From Trochalopteron elliotii (Eukaryota; Chordata; Aves; Passeriformes; Leiothrichidae): a DNA stretch of 64,000 nucleotides. The stretch lies in the NCBI GenBank assembly GCA_024734555.1, contig JANPWX010000480.1:183026-247025 (forward strand). Direction: 5' to 3'. This document shows, piece by piece, positions 50,951 through 61,200 of this stretch (position 1 is its first letter; each line of letters opens with the position of its first letter). A program made the position numbers and the translations under genes. The notes under the pieces are model-generated. The model made no database searches. It was given only the letters and a program-made list of their open reading frames with translations, and had not been told where the DNA came from.

Positions 50951-52368
50951 GGCAGATAACCTGCTAGAGAATCAGTTGTAGCATTCATAATTGGAGCAGA
51001 TGCATTATTACAATTAACAGTGTCTCCTTAAAATGTATTGTCAATATTAATAGAACTCATCCAGTGCTGTATGATATTTCTGTGCCATTCTCCATGAAAA
51101 TGCTTGGATGTGAAATACTTAGGCTTAATAAAACTGCATCCTCTGGCATTAATAAATAAATGCCTTATGTTACACCAGAGCTCAGATCAATATTTATTTG
51201 CCACAGAATTTCATAACCCAGCAGGCACACATGTAGATACAGTTGACTATCCCAGCTGTAGTCGTTCTATTTCATAGGCTGGTTTTGCTGTTCTTTAACC
51301 TCTGCCATAAGGCCAAATGTAGGAGAAATGTTGTGAGGAGGAGAAAGAGAGAGAGGAGGCTGGAAGAGGGAATTATTCAGAATGCAGGGAAAAAATGGGA
51401 CAGGCACATGTCAGCTGAGTCTGCTGAGTTCCAGAGTTCAAGGAATTGCTGTTAGCTGGGAGGGAGGATTGCACAAGGCTTTGTCCTTCTGGCCACCACA
51501 GAGAACAGCAGATAATTCTTCCGGAAACTTGCAGGTTTTCTTTCATTGGAAATGGCCCTTAATCAGGTACTATGAGCTTCTGAAGAATAGTTTAGAAAAT
51601 CCATTTACTCCTATCCTTGTTTCCCAGTCTTTTATAATTGTCTGTGTTATAACAGAAAATGCTGCTTCTCCCCTCTAAAAAATACCAATTTTGACTACAC
51701 CATTATGATTTTTTAAAATGTAATTATTTTATTTGTTGTTCATGCTGTATTTAGAAATCTTGCCAAGGCAGGAAATTATAAAAAGTAAAATGAGTGCTGC
51801 TTCTGGGCCATGATGGTTTTGCCCCTATCTACTTTTGTTCAATAGACAAATTCTCAGTGTCTTAATTCACAATCATTTGCACTTCATGAAATAGCAAATC
51901 CCTGAATCTTGTGCTTGTACAAACAAATACTTGCACTTCCTCCATTTCTCTAATTTCTCTGGGTATCTCTGCAGACTCTTGTTCTGCTGCAGCTAGACAA
52001 AACCTTCTCAGCCTGCAATCAAACTGACAGCAATAGATAGAGTGCAGATCCCACATGCTCTTTTCAGTTAGGATGAACAGGAAAATACTGGCACAAAGCC
52101 ATTCTTTCTGTTTTTACTTGCAGGTCACCTTTGGAGGTGGAAAAATGTCTGTCTTGGGTGTGTGAAATGACAGGCTTGTCCAACATAAGCCTGAGCAGCT
52201 GTGAAGATCAGCCTGCAGGCCTGGAGGAGATGGCCTGCCATATGGGATTCCCAAAGCTCTTCTGCACCTACAGCAGCAAAAATGCACAAAATGCTGATGG
52301 GAAGAGTAGGCACTAATTGCTTCTGAACTTCACTGTTCTATGGCCAAAAGTTTACTTTCAATTTCCAG
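50951..52368. other. Unique non-coding stretch
   Basis: About 1.4 kb with no recognised gene. A purine-rich run (GAGGAGGAGAAAGAGAGAGAGG and following) lies around 51335-51370. Frames of up to 98 codons have no known motif. Confidence 0.5.
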
Positions 52369-52449
52369 CAAAGTCATCATTCAGTGAACCTTCATAACGC
52401 TTTTGAGCTGAGCCCAGCCTTTGGAGAAGTAATAAGCACTATGGAAGAG
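52369..52449 (+). other. Candidate 81-nt internal exon (phase 0-0)
   Basis: An acceptor-like tract ending CTTTCAATTTCCAG precedes an 81-nt segment that ends at a good donor, GAG|GTAAGG. Exactly one frame is open, in phase 0 at both ends. It gives 27 codons beginning QSHHSVNLHNAFELSPAF and ending GEVISTMEE, while the other two frames hit stops. The peptide has ordinary, mixed composition, unlike most chance frames here. The open frame extends upstream only to a TGA at 52324-52326, as expected at an exon edge. I do not recognise the protein and cannot name a gene. The next candidate at 55843-55890 has a matching phase. Confidence 0.25.
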
Positions 52450-53666
52450 GTAAGGAAAACAGAAGCAAAGTGAAGCACTTTATTTTGCATTGAATGAAAC
52501 AGTTCTGCTTTTAAAGGAAAAAAAAAAAGCCTGTTTTTTTTCCTTTTCCTAGGGAAAAAACCCACTATGGTTTTTATATTTCAATTATTTTGAAGCCCTT
52601 TCTTTCATGAGGAGGCAAAGATGAAACTCCACTGAGCTGATCATGGTTTCCCAAAAGTTCAGTTTAGCTCCTATCATCCTTTTTTTCTTTTCCTTCTCTT
52701 CTCTAAATTTCCCCTCTGGTCTCCTCCTGTGTTGCTCTCATGCTGCCTCCTGCCCAATGCTCTTTTGAAGTAAATTTAGTGGGACAGTGGAGACATCACT
52801 AAGGACAAATGCAGAGTGAGGACACTGACTTATTTTAACAAACAGGCTCAGATCTCCATCACACTGAGTGATTTCTGAAGGACTGCAGAGTCTGACACTG
52901 CATGTGCACAAATAGCTCAATTTTAATGCGATATAAAAGAAAAATCTGCTTCGTGTTCAAGTAGAAATTTGCACTTGGCTTGCCAAGAAAAGAAAAAATA
53001 ATCTTAATGAGGAATCTATCGTGCTAGCTCAATTTCATTTCTTCCAGCTGGAGAGAAGCAGTTGTGTGCTCCCCTTGTTTCCAGTGCAGTGGAAGGAAGT
53101 CACTCTCAGTGAGGTGAGCTGCAATTAACAGATCCATGGCCACTTCCCCTCAATAAAAGCCACAGTTCTGTGCTAATATTTTATTCCATTATTGTGATCA
53201 GCACAATGGATCTTTCTCAGTCCCTGCAGGTGTGTCCTGCCAGGTACAGAGTGTTGTGGCAGAAATTGGTGTGAGCAGGGGCTGACTGAGCTCCCTGCAC
53301 AGCCCCAGCAGCCAGGTCCTCCTGCTCACTGTGCAATTACTCACCTTGTTCCACCCTAGTGCCCTGTGTACATTCCTAATGATTCACCAGATGACTAAAC
53401 AGAACAAATCTCCAGTGACATAAAATGCAAAATGTACATTTTAATCAGTAACATATTTAGGTATCTGCTGAGTGTATGTTTATGAGAAAGCTATTTATTT
53501 CTAATCACTGAGAGCTGCTCTAGTGGAACTAATTGTGATAGATTATTTTCTTGGCTCTAAGAATTTATCTGATGAACTTAGGCTACATTTTTTCTTTGTC
53601 AATGGAGTTTGTCTGGATTTCTCTAAGTACATGTACTATTTGTAACTGTTTGCCAAATTGCTTTAT
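52450..53666. other. Non-coding stretch with pyrimidine-rich tract
   Basis: No recognised gene. A long C/T-rich tract lies at about 52674-52732 and an A/T inverted repeat at 52513-52546. A short acceptor/donor pair flanks 53085-53113 (TTTCCAG ... GAG|GTGAGC) with an open 29-nt frame, too short to support. Confidence 0.45.
52513..52546. repeat. 13-bp A/T-rich inverted repeat
   Basis: AAAGGAAAAAAAA and TTTTTTTTCCTTT are exact reverse complements separated by 8 nt. This could extrude as a weak hairpin, and low complexity makes chance formation plausible. Confidence 0.75.
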
Positions 53667-53722
53667 CAATGGTTTTTGGTTTACCAATGGTTTACCAATG
53701 GTTTACCAATGGTTTTTGGTTT
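53667..53722. repeat. 11-bp tandem repeat with symmetrical flanks
   Basis: Three perfect copies of GGTTTACCAAT occupy 53678-53710. They are bounded on both sides by CAATGGTTTTTGGTTT (53667-53682 and 53707-53722), so the array sits between near-identical 16-bp ends. Confidence 0.9.
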
Positions 53723-55842
53723 TCAGATCATTTGTGAGCTGTTTGCAGCCTAGTAGTTGCCTAATAATAGGAGAGCTCTGTAATTTAGTTTGGATTAGTC
53801 ACATGGTCTTTAACTGGATGAGCAGGACTTCTGATGTGATCTTCAGCCATAATTAATTCAAATTTTGCTTCTTATGGCTACTTATTGATTCACTTGTGTT
53901 TCGTGGCTGCTTCCTTTGTGTGCCAATATAATAACTAATAAATTTATTTATGGAAAGCAAACATAAACTGGACATGAATATACAAAGCTTATTCTGAGCT
54001 TGGGGATTTTCTAGGGGAAAAAGAGATCAGGGGAATTAAAAATAAGTGATAGGCAAATATTTATGCTTGAAGAATCCTTCACTCCCACTGAAACACACAC
54101 AACACAGATACAGGTGTCTCTTTAAATAAATAGACAATGTCCCTGGTGGATTTACACTCAGAATTCCTTTTGGCTTCCACTGTCTGGAAATTGGCTGAAG
54201 GTTAAGTATAAAGATAAAAGGTTACCAGTAGTCACAAAAGAAGTCATAACTATTACATTGAAGTAATGAATTCTCGATTACCCTTCCCTAGTAAATGCAT
54301 TTTTGGCATGATAAAAGCATCATGTAGGAGTCAAATGTGTGAATAGAACCCAAATAAGAAAAATAGCTGACACCTGGGCACTGCAAAATGAAAAGCTAAC
54401 TTTTCCTGTAATGTAATTAACTCTTGAAACAGTTAAGGTTTATATGATGGGGAATCATCACAAGATAACTTTATTCTTGTCATTGGGTCATTTTTACCTT
54501 TGTTTGAGTGGTGTCATGCTTGATAGAAACCAACTGGAACTGAACTTGGTTTTGCAAATTACTCATTTTATATTTAGTTCTCATTTAGCAGTCTAGAAAA
54601 TAAGGTAATTGGATTATATAGTGAACATGAATAAAGTGATGCGTGTTATAGGAATGTTTGAAATTTGTGTAATAATTTTTCATATTTCAGCCATCAGGAA
54701 GTATCCACAAGGCTGGTGTATGGATTTATGATGCTGTGTTTTTTCACTCAGGAATACTCCTTAAGAATAACTGGCTATTTCTAGGAAGCCCCAGCCCGTG
54801 TTAATTAATAGCTCTATTATGTGGCGATGGCACCTGGTGGTTACTGGAAGCAGAGTTTATGCATTTCTTAATGCATCAGGGCACCACCAATATATTACCA
54901 GGGCTGGGGGGGTAATAACCAAACTTCCCTCTGAGCCAACAACCGTGGGACCTACGAGCTCAGTTGATTTTTTATATCAGGCTGGGAACACTTTTAAAGC
55001 ACAGAGAACAGCTTTGCATTCTGAAGAGCTGTGTTGGTCCCAGCAAAGTAACCCAACTCCTTCAGCCTCTTCAAATTTTGAAATTAAACATATGCTGCAT
55101 TTTATTATACGGGTATTTATTTCTCATGGTGTTTTCTTAAATTTTGTTTTTGTATCCTGGAATATCAGTATGCATTTTCTAGTAGCTCAAATGTTTTCTG
55201 TAATACAAATCATGGACTCACATTAACAAAGAAAATTCATCTTTCCTCTTACTTGTATTCAGCTCATCAATAGTAAAAATAGGTTTGAGAGATTCACATA
55301 TAATGTTCATCAGTTCTTAATGAATGTGTGAAGTGATTCCATCACAAATGTGTACTTATAACTTCTGCACAAGGTCAGACTTTGTCAGTATTGATTGGTA
55401 ACAGAATTAAAACGCCAGAAGTTGTCCAGTTTATCATCAAGCTGCTGAAACCATCTCCTCTCTGATATTTCAACAAAGAAGCCTCAGGCAATCACAGTAA
55501 TTATTCAGAAAAGCAAATCTCAGCTACTTTTAAATGCAAAATTCTCTGTCCTAGCCAAATGATTGTTAGCAAGGGATTACAGCATTATAAAACATACTTT
55601 GCCCTTCCTTATGCATGAATCAATCTTGTTTACATCTGACCAACAGAGAAAAACAAAGAAAAAATTCAGTCAAAAAATTCTAGAGATCGGATTTCAATGC
55701 ACAGCAGATGATGTCAATAATTACAAAATAATTCAGGAGTGTTCAATAATACCTAGTTTTTAGCTGAAGCTTCTTGTGAGATAAATCAATACACTCCATT
55801 AAGACCAAAGTTTGCTCTATGATAACCTTCAAGTTATTTCAG
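53723..55842. other. Unique non-coding stretch
   Basis: About 2.1 kb without a recognised gene. The 142-codon plus frame at 54798-55226 is hydrophobic towards its end and has no known motif. Composition is AT-rich. Confidence 0.5.
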
Positions 55843-55890
55843 TTAAAAAAACCCAAAAATATTCCCTCACCTGAAATAATCTTAAACATG
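55843..55890 (+). other. Candidate 48-nt exon (phase 0-0)
   Basis: The segment lies between an acceptor-like AAGTTATTTCAG and the donor ATG|GTAAGT. One frame is open in phase 0 at both ends, giving 16 codons (LKKPKNIPSPEIILNM), and the other two contain stops. It could follow the 52369-52449 candidate without breaking frame. The exon is short and the acceptor pyrimidine tract is modest, so chance is a serious alternative. Confidence 0.15.
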
Positions 55891-56054
55891 GTAAGTGAAG
55901 TTTTTCTTTCAAACTCAGAGGCATATGTTTGAAAGCACATGAGCAAATGAGAGAGTTAAATGTGTTAAATCCATTTACTGATAGATCAGTAAATGTGGGA
56001 CTCTCCCTTCTTTCACTGAAGCAAGTCTTCTTACATGCTATCAGAGTAGCTGAG

Positions 56055-56076
56055 ATAAAAATAAATAAATAAAAAT
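56055..56076. repeat. Short (AAAT)n tract
   Basis: About four AAAT units with flanking A runs, forming a minor low-complexity tract. Confidence 0.75.
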
Positions 56077-56407
56077 AGAATGTTGGGGCAAGGAAAAAAC
56101 TTGTCAGCCACAGCCTGCTCCTGCTACAAAATAAGGCAAGGGAGGAACAACTACAGAGTAGACCTGGAGGGGCAGGTTCCATGGCAAGCAAGGTTGGCAC
56201 CTCCTAATCCTGCTGTTTTTTTAAAGGAAGTCTCACCTGTCTGTCTTCAAGGGAGGGCTTAGAGCAGGCAAATGACTGGAACTGAACAGCTAAAGCTGCA
56301 CTAAGAGCTGGCTATACAGATTTCAGACACGTGGCTTGACCTCAGCCGAGGCTGGGCTCTCTGTTCACATTCAGAGACTCTGGCAGGCTCCTGTGGGGCA
56401 TCTTCTA

Positions 56408-56459
56408 CCCAGAACAAGGCCTGGGCTCTGTTTCTGCCCAGAACAAGGCCTGGGCTCTC
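56408..56459. repeat. 29-bp tandem duplication
   Basis: The block CCCAGAACAAGGCCTGGGCT begins at 56408 and again at 56437, giving two head-to-tail copies at a 29-bp period with the second truncated. The copies are identical over at least 22 bp, suggesting a fairly recent duplication. Each contains the palindrome AGGCCT. Confidence 0.85.
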
Positions 56460-58139
56460 TTTGGCCACACTGCAGGGCAGTACCCAAGTCCTCCGTGCCA
56501 AGGACAGCCTGCTGTGGAGCATTCCCCTTCTAATGAGGGCAGATCTCCTACCTGATAGCTCTACATCACTCAACTGACTACTTCATTTAGGTCTAAATGG
56601 CCCTTCTGCCTGGAGAGAAGTGTTGGCTGCTGTATTCATCTGTCATGGCCATCTGCTCTACTCTTTTTTTCTTCTCAGCATGACTAAAGTAACTTACATA
56701 TGAGAACAGATTGTGGGACACACATTAACCTCTTTAGAGACCATAAATGATCCCCCAGGAGCAGAGAGTTTACTGCTTAACTCTGATTCCCCTTCTCTTG
56801 CAAGCACACATGCTATCTTATGCCACTATTCCCACATCTGAGTGTTTCAGGCTTCTCAAGATAACTGTCTATCTAATTTTCTCTTTGGGGCACATTTTGC
56901 TTTCAGTTTTTACAGACTTCCCACTGACGTCAGGGAAAGCTCTGTGCACACACTAAGGGCAGCATATGTCCCACAGTCAATGCTTTCTTTTTTCTCATGT
57001 CTTTTCCACTACCCTGGAATATCATCTTAAATCAAATGTGTGTCATTAAAATGTAATAACCTGCTGTGACTTTTGGACCTCTGTTATTGCACTCACTGAA
57101 TTAACTTAGACATCCACAAGATATTGGCTCTACCTGATTAACACATTTATTTATATATTTTTAAATACTTTTTCTATAACAGTAAATACTTCGAAATCAA
57201 TACTCCTGGCATGCAATTTTGTTTAATAACATAGGCCAACACTTAATTAGTGCCTCATAATCATGTCAAAATCCTGCTAACACAGTAATATGATATGTGC
57301 TGAATGTTTTGTTACTCTTACCCTGGCCTGCTGAAAAGGAAGCCATAATAAACATCTTTTATAATTAATATATGAATGTAAGGAAATTGAACTTGGACCC
57401 TATCATCTCAATACAGCTTTTGTGGAAACAGTAAGTGATGGTTATGTAAGTTTTCTAGGCCATCCAAATCCAGTCATCCCTAAGGATGTAGTGGAGTATG
57501 TGTGTACAAGGTCAGGATTACAACGTCCTTACTGAGCCTCTCTTTAGCTCTATCACATGCAACTGTGTCTTGAAAATACTTTGGACCAGAGACTGTATTT
57601 TTCCATTTGTTTTTGGAGGATCTGTAGGAGCACTGCAAGCAAATGATAACAATTCCCAGTGAATCTCCTGCTTTTAGAGTAGTCCCATGGGATTTTCCTA
57701 CCATCTCATGACAATGATGTTGTCCTATTTATTGACTGCCTTTTGCAAATGGTTGAAAGACCACCCCAGCTGAACTCTGAACAGCTACACTATATAAACT
57801 GCATTATAGGAACTCCTAAAACCAGCATGTTCTCCCTACACAAATAGTGCAGTGAAGCTGACAGAAACCACTCCAGGATGGGTTGGCTTCGATGTGTGCA
57901 ACTTAGAGAATATGTCATGTACAGGCACCAAGTCACTTTTTGTACAGGATCATCCATTTTTATGGTAGTTACTGAAGAAATCCTGGAAATAAGCAGAACA
58001 AGTCTAAAAAGAAATTATACTCATACTGCCTTTCTCCTTTCATTTTTGTGTTGAGTTTCATTGCCACAGATGATCAAGTTAATGGTCTTAATAGTGTAGC
58101 ACCGAGCTCTGTTGGTGTACATCTTTTCTGCATAGCATG

Positions 58140-58204
58140 GTGAAAGTCCTGTGTAGGTCCAGAAGGCACATGTCCTGTGAAAGTCCTCTGTGGGCACATG
58201 TCCT
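58140..58204. repeat. 37/28-bp imperfect tandem duplication
   Basis: Unit one (58140-58176) begins GTGAAAGTCCTGTGT and ends GGCACATGTCCT. Unit two (58177-58204) has the same ends with an internal deletion of about 9 bp. The duplication lies inside a 142-codon minus-strand frame (58074-58502) that has no domain I recognise. Confidence 0.8.
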
Positions 58205-61200
58205 GGGTTTGGCTGCAGTGAGTACACACACGTTGGATGGGGTACCCAGGGGTATGTTTGCCCACATCCTTTGGATCTCTTTTTATCTCATTGTCAGGGC
58301 TTTGAAGATTCCTAACCCTGCCCTGACAGACCCCACACAGCCACATTTTCCACAGGCATCTCTTAGAAAACTTTTCTAACTCAATTACTTGAGCATTGGC
58401 TACCAAACATCTCGAGGTTTGCAAAAGAAGTTTTAAATCTGCTGATTTAGGTGAAATCACAGCATACTGAGAGCCACCTGTAAGCCTCCTTGGTTTACAC
58501 ATTTGGGGAAAAGATTAAGTAGTGGCTCCATTAAGCCACATGCATATTCATGCAAGATTTGTTATTTGTATACTCATTATTTTTTCTGTCATAAGCATTT
58601 AAAAATCAACACCTTTTGTATGCAAATTTCTCCTTAATAATGCTTGCCAGCCTTCAAATTAATGAATTGCAAGCATAATTTTGCACATGACTTTGAATCA
58701 CAGAACAAATTAAAATTCAGTCACAAAGATGCCATTTATCTTCAGTTTTGCAGTAGATGATTCTCAGTGCCCTGTGCATCAGCATGTAAATATTCTGGCT
58801 GGAGATGAACAGGCTTGTACAAACAAATTAGTGAAAACTTCATCTACTGATAGTGCTTATTTTATGTTATATGTTTTCAGTGACTGCCAAGTACCCTGAG
58901 CATTTTCACCAGCTCTGTGTGTATTTATATACACTGCATTGATGGGGTATCCAGCACTATGAACAATATAGGTCTGGTAGTGTTTTGGTTAAATGACTGA
59001 TCCCTCAGCCAGGAGAAATGATATTTTAAAAATGAAATGAAATAGATGCATATTACTGAAAGTTTCTCATAAATGAAACAATGCTGGTGTTGAGGGCTGT
59101 TCATTCCACACTTGAGGACAGGTTTGAGGCAGGTTGTTATTTTGGTTTCATCAGCTTTAGTTACTGCTTGGTTGGTAAAGGGGAAAAAAAATTAATCAAC
59201 TGCACTACAATTAATCTGTGACATGATATGGCACGAGCAGTTATTACTCATAGTGGAAAGCAATTTACCAATTCATCCAAAAATAGCATAGGAAAAATCT
59301 TATCTGTAAAAATGATCATCTTATGCATTATTTCCATTTATGCATTATCTCACTACAGCTACTTCTTATTAACTTTGGAAACTGTGAAGCGTTTCCCTAA
59401 TGTGCATATCTTCCTAGGATTTTCCACCTCTTGTGTTTCCAGTTGATATAATGGAATTTCTGAAGAAATGGTTCTGACTTGTATCCCATTGCTTTTTCTT
59501 GGTTTTCCAGTTTTTAATACCTGCTTCAAAAGCTTTTTTGATGTAATTCAGTTTTTCTTATATTTTTGGGGGTGGGATATTTTCACAGTATTTATTTTTT
59601 CAGGAAAGGTACTCAAATGAGAAAAAAGGAGAAAAAAAATCAGAATGTTTTTCACTTAATCTGCTGGAGAATTAATAATTTGATTGAATCCTCATTTCTC
59701 AGAGCTCATTGAGAGGTGTAGGCAGCACCTTGGGATATTTTACTATAAACAAAGACTTCTATTGCACCTCTGTAGTGTTCTTGTCTTCCTGCCACAGTAG
59801 TAAACTCCACTCATTTTTTCACTCCATTGCTATTTAAATAGTCAACAGCAGCACCACTGAGTGCTCCCAATAACAGACCAGTGCAGCTGTCTGAGCTGTC
59901 ATCAAACCTGGGAGCAACTTAGTTTTTATTATAGCTGTGAGTCTGATGAAACATTGTGGTAGAGTTAATCAGGAAAACAATCTGCTTTTGTCTATTTGCT
60001 GTTTGCTTGGCACATAATTGCCATGGCCATGGGCTGGTTCTCAGCTGTATTTGGTGACAGCTGAATTGCTCTGCTGTCCAGCCTTGCTCCAGAGCAGTCT
60101 ATAGAGCACATGAGTTATGGCAAGGTGTTGTTTGAGCCCTCTGTGTTTCCTGGCACGGGAAGGATCTACACATACCTTGTCACTCCAGTTGTTTGCCTTT
60201 TTTCATTCATGCTTGGGTCAGAAAGATCTACTTAAGGTTAATGAGCCAATTGTTGCTGTAAAAAACACCAGTCACAATGACTGTTTTCCTGCTTCTTATT
60301 ATGTACATAAATTGATGCTGGAGATGGAGAAGTATTGTAGCATTCAGTATTGTTCTGTATACAAGCAGACAAAAAATTGCTTGCTGGAGATAATTACCCA
60401 CTCATGTACAATTCAGAAGAACAAATGGGTCTTTCATTAAATTCTTGATTCAGTACACACATTTTCTTGCTCTTTGTTCTTAAATGTAGCACATGGAATA
60501 CATTTTTTTTAAGTTTTGAAACAAATTTAGAGTAAATTATACCAAGGTGAATTCTGTTAAGTTCCCCAGGACTTCTTGATCTGTCCATTTAGTCATATGC
60601 AGGTAAAAATTTGAGTCTCTTAATGTAGCATTCATGCTGAGGCACAGGAAGAAAACAAATGTTGCGCTAGGAAATTACCCTTTTAAATGATGTACTTGTA
60701 TAGTGAAATACCTGTTTTCCAGACTTTTTTAGTCTTTTATATTGCCTATAACCACTAAATATGCAATTAGTTTTTTACTTAAATTTCCAAATTACGACTT
60801 CATTGTTGCTCAGACTACAGGGTGAGGAATCTTCTGAAAACATCCTCTCTTGGTTAATAAGTCTCCCATCTCCCAAAGGAGAGCATTATCAGCACAGTCC
60901 CCATCCTATCATCTGTGTCCACATTTAACCCCTGCTGAGATGTTTGGTTGCCTACAGAGTCCACAGTAGACTTAACTCTAACTATCCATGCATGCCCAAA
61001 GTTATTGCTTTCCAGCACACCTTCTCAGCTCCTTCATTTGTTCTCTTCTATGATCACCTGACAAAGTTTTCACTGGCATAGATTCAGCTCTGCTATTTTT
61101 CAGTCTCCTCCAACCTTTCGTTGTCTGCCTTGCTGTCTGCAATAAGAGTTTACTAAGTACAAGGCAGTTTTCGTTTGCTTATAGCAAAATGATTTAATTG

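Larger units (their letters stand above)
55891..58139. other. Unique non-coding stretch
   Basis: No recognised gene. It contains an AAAT-type microsatellite and a 29-bp duplication near 56.4 kb. Frames of up to 123 codons (55829-56200 minus) contain no known motif. Confidence 0.5.

Noticed and set aside
54798..55226. 142-codon plus frame ending in a hydrophobic stretch
   Set aside because: No family match by eye, AT-rich codon content typical of non-coding DNA, and no initiation or splicing context.
58696..58715. 'aatcacagaacaaatt' resembling an inverted CR1 terminus
   Set aside because: The match ends after about 10 bp and no CR1 sequence follows.
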